Origin: Actinomycetospora sp.
Lineage (GTDB): Bacteria > Actinomycetota > Actinomycetes > Mycobacteriales > Pseudonocardiaceae
Length of the DNA: 7,068 nucleotides
Assembly (NCBI GenBank): GCA_025925615.1
Contig: JAICLN010000225.1
Coordinates: forward strand, 1-7,068
Direction of reading: 5' to 3'
The position numbers and the translations under genes are program-made. Below are positions 1 to 4,374 of this stretch, piece by piece (positions within the stretch are counted from its first letter, which is position 1; every line of letters starts with the position of its first letter). The notes under the pieces were generated by a model. The model was not told where the DNA came from, did no database searches, and saw only the letters and a list, made by a program, of their open reading frames with translations.

Positions 1-421
1 AGAGCGGCTCGAAGGAGTTGTCGACGTCGACCCCGAGGCGCGCCCAGCTCTCGCCCTTGTACTTGGCGGGCACGTCGGCGGCGCCGCGCGGCAGGTCGCG
101 GATGTGCCCTCGGCTCGACTCCACGATGTAGGAGGAACCCAGATAGTCGGCGATCTTGCGGGCCTTCGCGGGCGACTCGACGATCACCAGTCGACGGTGT
201 CCGTCACCGGCCGGGGTCGCCGTCCCGTTGCCGTTCTTCCGGCCGCCGCCGGAGCTCTTCGCGCCACTGCCCTTGCGCGTGCCGGTCGTGCGCCCGCGCT
301 GGGTCGGGGTGGTCTGCTCCGGCGCCTCGTCGACGGTCGCGGTACCTCCGGGCGCCTTCGTGGTTGCGCTCCGTGTCGCCTTCGACCCCGTGGAACCGGC
401 CGCTGCCTCTCCCGCTGCCAC
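1..421 (-). CDS. topA: DNA topoisomerase I, N-terminal part (partial, runs off the window)
   Basis: Type IA topoisomerase that relaxes negatively supercoiled DNA by single-strand passage; it acts on the nucleoid. Only the first 140 codons are in the window. From residue 78 the protein reads [20 protein letters not shown], the start of the Toprim domain; E82 corresponds to the catalytic glutamate near the N-terminus of the family. It is followed by [10 protein letters not shown] and by [19 protein letters not shown], typical of actinobacterial TopA. The start is GTG at 421-419: an in-frame TGA (427-425) lies two codons upstream and no other in-frame ATG or GTG precedes the Toprim motif except the valine codon inside it. 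A modest GAGG (433-430) lies 8 nt upstream. Residues 1-77 are low-complexity, rich in Gly, Ala, Thr, Lys and Arg. The same-strand hypothetical gene ends 190 bp upstream. The identification is secure; the catalytic tyrosine and C-terminal domains are outside the window. Confidence 0.96.
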   Translation of the reverse strand, partial: MAAGEAAAGSTGSKATRSATTKAPGGTATVDEAPEQTTPTQRGRTTGTRKGSGAKSSGGGRKNGNGTATPAGDGHRRLVIVESPAKARKIADYLGSSYIVESSRGHIRDLPRGAADVPAKYKGESWARLGVDVDNSFEPL

Positions 422-520
422 CAGTCATGCCTCGTCTCGTCGCTTCGCGAAAGCCCCGTCGTCCGGTGCCCCGCTCGCCGCCAGTGTGCCTCACCGCGGC
501 GTTCGTGCCATCGAGAACGT

Positions 521-553
521 GTCGTCCCCCGCTGTCGTCCCCGCGTCGTCTCC
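521..553. repeat. Three imperfect GTCGTCCCC copies in the topA leader
   Basis: GTCGTCCCC occurs at 521-529 and 534-542, with a variant GTCGTCTCC at 545-553; a shorter GTCGTCC lies at 458-464. On the topA strand these read as GGGGACGAC copies about 12 bp apart, roughly 100-130 nt before the topA start and next to the hairpin at 555-586. They could be a binding-site array or a simple low-complexity expansion. No clear -10 hexamer (TANNNT) is visible on the topA strand between 422 and 611, so I cannot place a topA promoter here. Confidence 0.4.
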
Positions 554-554
554 G

Positions 555-586
555 GGCCGCTGACCCTTCCAGTGCTGGTCACGGCC
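555..586 (-). terminator. Imperfect hairpin between the hypothetical gene and topA
   Basis: GGCCGCTGACC (555-565) pairs with GGTCACGGCC (577-586): ten base pairs with one bulged C and an 11-nt loop. It lies 26 nt beyond the stop codon of the hypothetical gene on the minus strand. There is no T-run after it, which is common for actinobacterial terminators. It could be a terminator or attenuator of the upstream gene, or a structured part of the topA leader. The position is suggestive; function is inferred. Confidence 0.45.
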
Positions 587-611
587 GGCTCGTCATGCCC
601 TCAGGTGTACG

Positions 612-1601
612 TCATCCCGGCCACACACCGTCCACGAGGGTCCGTGGCCGGCCTCCGACGAGCTCCGCCAGACGTCGCTGTCGGCGCCGGCCGACGATCG
701 CGACCACCGGCTCGTCCTCGTCCCCGGCGAGGGTGGCGCCGAGGCCCGCACGTTGACACGCCGTGAGCAGGGGCTCGTGCGTGGCCCGTGCGTGCGGGTC
801 GAGACCGAGAGTGTAAGCACGGCCACGCCGACCCCCGGCGGCCAGGACCCAGAGCCGCAACCGGGGTCCGTCGAGCTCGAGGTCGGGCGGGACCGCGGAG
901 CTGCCGTCGGGGCGGCGCCACGCACTGGCGAGCGGGACCAGGTCGGCCCGGTACGCGCTGCGCACGATCGGCCTCCCGTCGGGCAGACGCTCCACGTCCG
1001 CCGGGACGCCCCGTCCCCGTAGGGCGCAACACAGGGCGTGGGCACGCCATTCCACGACGGGATCGGGGGTCACGACGGCAGGTGGGGGCGCGTCGGGCTC
1101 GTCCGGGCGGCGGTTGTCGTTCCGAGCGAAGGGCCCCTTCGGTCGGTCCGATGGGCCGAAGGGCCCCCTCGCGCCGGGGAGCTCGTCGTTCCCGGTCGGG
1201 TGCTCGTCGTCCGTGGCGCCGTCGTCGCGGACGGGGAGCTCGTCGTCGGGGATCTCGTCGACGCCCTCGTCCCACCCCGTCCGGTGATCAACGGGCACCT
1301 GGGGCGCCTCCCGGGACCCGGAGCGCCCTCCCGATGCCGGGTGATCATCGGGACGCCATGGCGGTACCCCGGGCTCCTCGGCAGCCGTGAGGTCCCGGTG
1401 ATCGTGAGCGTGCTCGTCCGGGAGCGACGCCGGCTCGCCATCGTCGTCGGGGGCCTCGAGGACCGGCGGCGGCGCGCCGAGGACGATCGCGAGCCGGGCC
1501 ACCGTCCCGCGCCCGAACAGCGTCATGACCCCGCCGGCGCAGAGCACGCCCTCGAGGTCGGTGATCGCGCGCGGCAGGGCGTCCGCCGAGTAGAACGACA
1601 T
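612..1601 (-). CDS. Conserved hypothetical protein with acidic disordered middle, upstream of topA
   Basis: A 329-aa protein of no recognised function. Three parts can be seen. Residues 1-42 (starting MSFYSADALPRAITDLEG) are ordered and mixed hydrophobic. Residues about 43-180 are very rich in Asp, Glu, Pro, Gly and Arg, with repeated DELP and GPF pieces, and are probably disordered. Residues about 181-329 look folded again, with VVEWRAHALCCALRGRGV, a likely beta-strand segment LRLWVLAAGG and a basic patch GRRRQRRL near 304-311. There is no signal peptide, membrane segment or catalytic motif. The start is uncertain: ATG at 1601 has only a weak GGGG 5 nt upstream, while GTG at 1610 would give three extra residues and lies where a transcript from the -10 at 1624-1619 could begin (leaderless). 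Its position beside topA matches a small conserved hypothetical gene in mycobacteria (Rv3647c, by memory about 190 aa), which would correspond to the two ends without the acidic middle. That relation is inferred from context and length. Confidence 0.8.
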   Translation of the reverse strand: MSFYSADALPRAITDLEGVLCAGGVMTLFGRGTVARLAIVLGAPPPVLEAPDDDGEPASLPDEHAHDHRDLTAAEEPGVPPWRPDDHPASGGRSGSREAPQVPVDHRTGWDEGVDEIPDDELPVRDDGATDDEHPTGNDELPGARGPFGPSDRPKGPFARNDNRRPDEPDAPPPAVVTPDPVVEWRAHALCCALRGRGVPADVERLPDGRPIVRSAYRADLVPLASAWRRPDGSSAVPPDLELDGPRLRLWVLAAGGRRGRAYTLGLDPHARATHEPLLTACQRAGLGATLAGDEDEPVVAIVGRRRQRRLAELVGGRPRTLVDGVWPG

Positions 1602-1618
1602 CTGCCCCACGCGTGCGC

Positions 1619-1624
1619 ACTGTA
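1619..1624 (-). promoter_or_regulatory. Candidate -10 element of the hypothetical gene
   Basis: On the minus strand TACAGT fits the actinobacterial SigA-type -10 pattern TANNNT, in a stretch otherwise poor in T and A. No good -35 is seen 16-18 nt upstream. The expected start of transcription is about 1610-1612, giving a very short leader or a leaderless transcript for the gene starting at 1601 or 1610. It shares two bases with the SOS-box-like palindrome, so a bound repressor would block it. Confidence 0.45.
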
Positions 1625-1638
1625 GAACATGCGTTCGA
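1623..1638. promoter_or_regulatory. LexA/SOS-box-like palindrome before the hypothetical-topA genes
   Basis: TAGAACATGCGTTCGA matches the actinobacterial LexA operator pattern TCGAAC-N4-GTTCGA with a single change (A for C at position 2). It fits the Gram-positive consensus CGAACRNRYGTTYG at 13 of 14 positions. It lies 21 bp upstream of the ATG at 1601 and touches the -10 element, the usual place for a LexA-repressed promoter. The match is seen directly; binding is inferred. Confidence 0.5.
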
Positions 1639-1762
1639 ACCAGCGGGGTAGGCCGACCCGCGCGCCCGATCGACGACGGGGCTTTCCTCGCACCGGATGC
1701 AAGCAGTCAGGGGAGCACGCCGATAGGGCTTCGCTGGCATCCCGGGAGCCCCCAGGACAGCA

Positions 1763-1800
1763 CGAAGGGCACCCCCGGGACGGACCGGGAGTGCCCTTCG
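1763..1800 (-). terminator. Strong hairpin terminator of hppA
   Basis: CGAAGGGCAC (1763-1772) pairs perfectly with GTGCCCTTCG (1791-1800). After one mismatch (1773/1790), CCCGG (1774-1778) pairs with CCGGG (1785-1789), closing a 6-nt loop. The hairpin begins 15 nt beyond the hppA stop codon (1818-1816) on the minus strand. No T-tract follows, as is usual for GC-rich actinobacterial intrinsic terminators. It probably separates hppA transcription from the hypothetical-topA genes, which have their own promoter-like region. Confidence 0.8.
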
Positions 1801-1815
1801 GGCCGAGCAGAGCAC

Positions 1816-4122
1816 TCAGACGGACGCCGGCTCCGGCGCGTCGGTGTTCGTGTCCGCGATCGAGGTCGAGCGGCGCTTCGACACGAAGACCGCTACCGCG
1901 ATGCCGAGCAGCGCGACGACCGCGATCGGGATCCGGACCGCCGGGTTGGCGCTCGGGCCGATCGACAGCGCGACGACGGCCGGCGCGATCAGCACCGAGA
2001 CCAGGTTCATGACCTTGATCAGCGGGTTGATCGACGGGCCCGCGGTGTCCTTGAACGGGTCACCGACGGTGTCACCGATGATCGTCGCCTCGTGGGCGTC
2101 CGACCCCTTGCCGCCGTGGTTGCCGTCCTCGACCAGCTTCTTCGCGTTGTCCCAGGCACCGCCGGAGTTCGCGAGGAACACCGCCATGAGCGTGCCCGTG
2201 GCGATCGCGCCGCCGAGGTACCCGGCGAGCGGGCCGACGCCGAGGCCGAAGCCGACGGCGATCGGGGCGAGGATCGCGAGCAGACCCGGCGTCGCCAGCT
2301 CCCGCAGCGCGTCCCGCGTGCAGAGGTCGACGACGCGGCCGTACTCCGGACGCCCGGTGCCCTCCATGATCCCCGGGATCGTCGCGAACTGGCGGCGCAC
2401 CTCGTAGACGACCGCGCCGGCCGCCCGGGACACCGCGTTGATCGCGAGACCGGAGAACATGAACACGACCGCCGCACCGATCACGACACCGACCAGCAGG
2501 TTCGGACTGGTGATGTTGTAGATGTCGGAGGTCAGCTGGCTGCCGACCGACTCGTAGGCCTGCCGGATGGCGTCGTTGTACGAGCCGAACAGCGCGGTCG
2601 CGGCGAGCACGGCCGTCGCGATCGCGATGCCCTTGGTGATGGCCTTCGTGGTGGTCCCGACCGCGTCGAGCTCGGTGAGGATGTCCGCGCCCGCACCCTC
2701 GACGTCGCCCGACATCTCGGCGATGCCCTGGGCGTTGTCGGAGACCGGCCCGAAGGTGTCCATCGCGACGATGACGCCGACCGTGGTCAGCAGGCCGGTG
2801 CCGGCCATGGCGACCGCGAACAGCGAGACGATGACCGAGCCGGACAGCAGGAACGCGCCGTAGACCGCAGCGCCGATGACGAGCGCGGTGTAGACGGCGG
2901 ACTCGAAGCCGACCGAGATGCCCGCGAGGATGACGGTCGCGGCGCCGGTGAGCGACGACGTGCCGACGTCCTTGACGGGCTGGTCCTCGGTGCCGGTGTA
3001 GTAGCCGGTCAGCGCGAGGATGATGATCGCCAGGACGATGCCGATGGCCACCGCGATCGCCGCGATGAGCGCCGGGTTGCCGGCCGCCGCGAGGTCGCCC
3101 ACGGAGGCCGCGTTCACGCCGGGCAGGCCCGCGAAGCTGGACGGCAGGTAGACGAACGCCGCGATGATCGTCAGGACGAGCGAGATGCCCGCCGAGATGT
3201 AGAAGCTGCGGTTGATCGCCTTGAGCGCGTTCTCGCCCTCACGGGTGCGGGTGATGAACACGCCGATGATGGCCGTGATGACGCCGATCGCCGGGACGAT
3301 CAGCGGGTAGGTCAGGCCGAGCGTGCCGAACGCGACCGAGCCCAGGATCAGCGCGGCGACGAGGGTCACCGCGTAGGACTCGAACAGGTCGGCGGCCATG
3401 CCGGCGCAGTCACCGACGTTGTCGCCCACGTTGTCGGCGATGGTCGCGGCGTTGCGGGGGTCGTCCTCGGGGATGCCCTGCTCGACCTTGCCGACGAGGT
3501 CGGCGCCGACGTCGGCGGCCTTGGTGAAGATGCCGCCGCCGACACGCATGAACATCGCGAGCAGGGCGGCGCCGAGGCCGAAGCCCTCGAGGACCTTGGG
3601 GGCGTTCTCGACGAAGATCAGGACGACGATCGAGGCACCCAGCAGACCCAGGCCGACGGTCGCCATGCCGACGACGCCGCCGGTGCGGAACGCGATGCGG
3701 GCGCCCTCGTCGCGGCCACCCGGCCGGTTCGACGCGGCGGCGACGCGGATGTTCGCCTTGGTGGCCAGGTTCATGCCCAGGCCACCGATGCTCATCGAGA
3801 ACAGCGCACCGAACACGAAGGCGATCGAGCGCGCGATGCGCTCGCCCCAGTTGTCGGCGGGCAGCGCGAGCAGCACGAGGAAGACGATGACGATGAACGG
3901 CGCCAGCGTGCGGAACTGGCGCTGGAGGAACGCGTTCGCGCCCTCCTGGACCGCCCGACCGATGTCGCGCATGTTCTGGGTGCCCTCATCGGCCTTGAGC
4001 ACCTGCTGGCGCAGGAAGACGCCGATGGCGAGGGCGATGAGTGCGATCACCGCCACCACGCTCACGACGACGTATTCGCTCGAGGAGAACTGGACCCCTT
4101 GAGCGAGGACGGACGCTTGCAT
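1816..4122 (-). CDS. hppA: K+-independent H+-translocating membrane pyrophosphatase
   Basis: Integral membrane pump (EC 7.1.3.1) that hydrolyses pyrophosphate from biosynthesis and uses the energy to move protons across the cytoplasmic membrane; the family acts as a dimer. The protein has 768 residues, within the usual bacterial range. The substrate and Mg2+ site motifs are intact: D204, D208, K212, then PEDDPRN (218-224) and IADNVGDNVGD (228-238); DTFGPVSDNAQG (455-466); and NSGGAWDNAKK (652-662) with GDTVGDPFKDTAGPS (683-697). K493 and T496 in GTTTKAITKG mark the K+-independent subclass; K+-dependent enzymes have Ala and usually Gly there. Hydrophobic membrane segments recur throughout, for example about 15-37, 73-88, 148-171, 249-291, 308-327, 351-372, 428-453, 541-562, 611-652, 703-720 and 731-748. 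The chosen start ATG (4122-4120) begins the family N-terminus and has GGGAGG four nt upstream; the open frame further upstream has no PPase character. Oddity: T490 stands where the motif usually has Asn (GNTTKA). A hairpin terminator follows. Confidence 0.97.
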   Translation of the reverse strand: MQASVLAQGVQFSSSEYVVVSVVAVIALIALAIGVFLRQQVLKADEGTQNMRDIGRAVQEGANAFLQRQFRTLAPFIVIVFLVLLALPADNWGERIARSIAFVFGALFSMSIGGLGMNLATKANIRVAAASNRPGGRDEGARIAFRTGGVVGMATVGLGLLGASIVVLIFVENAPKVLEGFGLGAALLAMFMRVGGGIFTKAADVGADLVGKVEQGIPEDDPRNAATIADNVGDNVGDCAGMAADLFESYAVTLVAALILGSVAFGTLGLTYPLIVPAIGVITAIIGVFITRTREGENALKAINRSFYISAGISLVLTIIAAFVYLPSSFAGLPGVNAASVGDLAAAGNPALIAAIAVAIGIVLAIIILALTGYYTGTEDQPVKDVGTSSLTGAATVILAGISVGFESAVYTALVIGAAVYGAFLLSGSVIVSLFAVAMAGTGLLTTVGVIVAMDTFGPVSDNAQGIAEMSGDVEGAGADILTELDAVGTTTKAITKGIAIATAVLAATALFGSYNDAIRQAYESVGSQLTSDIYNITSPNLLVGVVIGAAVVFMFSGLAINAVSRAAGAVVYEVRRQFATIPGIMEGTGRPEYGRVVDLCTRDALRELATPGLLAILAPIAVGFGLGVGPLAGYLGGAIATGTLMAVFLANSGGAWDNAKKLVEDGNHGGKGSDAHEATIIGDTVGDPFKDTAGPSINPLIKVMNLVSVLIAPAVVALSIGPSANPAVRIPIAVVALLGIAVAVFVSKRRSTSIADTNTDAPEPASV

Positions 4123-4125
4123 CCA

Positions 4126-4161
4126 GCCTCCCGGTTGGAACGAATGACGGCGTCGGGAGGC
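4126..4161 (-). promoter_or_regulatory. Leader hairpin covering the hppA Shine-Dalgarno
   Basis: In the hppA mRNA, GCCTCCCG (4161-4154) is perfectly complementary to CGGGAGGC (4133-4126), with a 20-nt loop. The second arm contains the whole GGGAGG ribosome-binding site, three to four nt before the ATG at 4122. An 8-bp, GC-rich stem of this kind would hide the site, which suggests translational control (ligand, protein, temperature or ribosome-dependent opening). The pairing is seen; regulation is inferred. No known riboswitch class is recognised. Confidence 0.5.
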
Positions 4162-4230
4162 CTGAAGGCGGCGTCCTCGGCGCGCAGTGAACGTCGCCGC
4201 GCGCGAGCCGCGCCCGGTGACAGGGGACGC

Positions 4231-4236
4231 AGTGTA
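4231..4236 (-). promoter_or_regulatory. Candidate -10 element of hppA
   Basis: On the minus strand TACACT fits TANNNT. It lies about 110 bp before the hppA ATG, so the leader would be roughly 100 nt and would include the hairpin over the ribosome-binding site. The -35 region 17-18 bp upstream (TCACGT or GTCACG) is a poor match to TTGACA. Placement is tentative. Confidence 0.35.
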
Positions 4237-4281
4237 TGGGGGTGGCCTCGACCACGTGACCGCCCGGTTCCCGGACAGCGT

Positions 4282-4342
4282 GTGACGTGTGCGTCTTTCC
4301 CGGGGGAGACGCCTCTCGCGGCCCGGTGTCGGTGACGTGTGC
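4282..4342. repeat. 11-bp direct repeat GTGACGTGTGC, copies 50 bp apart
   Basis: Perfect copies lie at 4282-4292 and 4332-4342 in the divergent hppA-helicase intergenic region. The second overlaps the spacer of the candidate damage-inducible promoter. They may be paired operator sites, or a chance recurrence in GT-rich sequence. No regulator is recognised. Confidence 0.4.
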
Positions 4343-4348
4343 CAACCT
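4326..4348 (+). promoter_or_regulatory. PafBC-type (RecA-independent DNA-damage) promoter motif before the helicase
   Basis: GTGTCGGTG (4326-4334), eight bases, then CAACCT (4343-4348) resembles the mycobacterial RecA-independent DNA-damage promoter TTGTCRGTG-N8-TANNNT. There is one mismatch in the nine-base element (first T to G) and one in the -10 (T to C), with exactly the right spacing. Transcription would begin near 4355, just before a GGGAGG (4364-4369) and GTG 4375. The consensus is established knowledge for mycobacteria; its use here is inferred. Confidence 0.5.
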
Positions 4349-4363
4349 CGGAGCGGGTCGGAC

Positions 4364-4369
4364 GGGAGG
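4364..4369 (+). promoter_or_regulatory. Ribosome-binding site that decides the helicase start
   Basis: GGGAGG followed by five bases and GTG (4375) is a near-ideal Shine-Dalgarno. The longer alternative start, GTG 4339, has no comparable site and would fall inside the candidate promoter. Confidence 0.7.
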
Positions 4370-4374
4370 CGGCG

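Noticed and set aside
204..428. Alternative ATG start 7 nt before the topA GTG, in another frame
   Set aside because: It opens a 74-codon out-of-frame reading that is Arg-rich and ends inside topA. Its GAGG is only one base from the ATG, too close to work.
1128..1170. Inverted/direct repeat of GAAGGGCCCC inside the hypothetical gene
   Set aside because: An 8-bp CCCTTCGG/CCGAAGGG pairing is possible, but it lies in the low-complexity acidic coding region and encodes the repeated GPF pieces. Codon bias and peptide repetition explain it.
1625..1650. tRNA T-loop-like GGTTCGAAC on the minus strand
   Set aside because: The flanking bases do not form a T-stem and no acceptor, D or anticodon arms can be drawn. 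The sequence is better explained as part of the SOS-box-like palindrome.
2092..4335. 747-codon open frame on the plus strand
   Set aside because: It lies antisense to hppA and its translation is a compositional Asp/Arg/Glu/Ala/Gly mixture with no domain. It is an artefact of GC-rich codon use opposite a real gene.
4339..4374. Helicase start at GTG 4339
   Set aside because: There is no ribosome-binding site, it overlaps the candidate promoter, and GTG 4375 has GGGAGG at ideal spacing.
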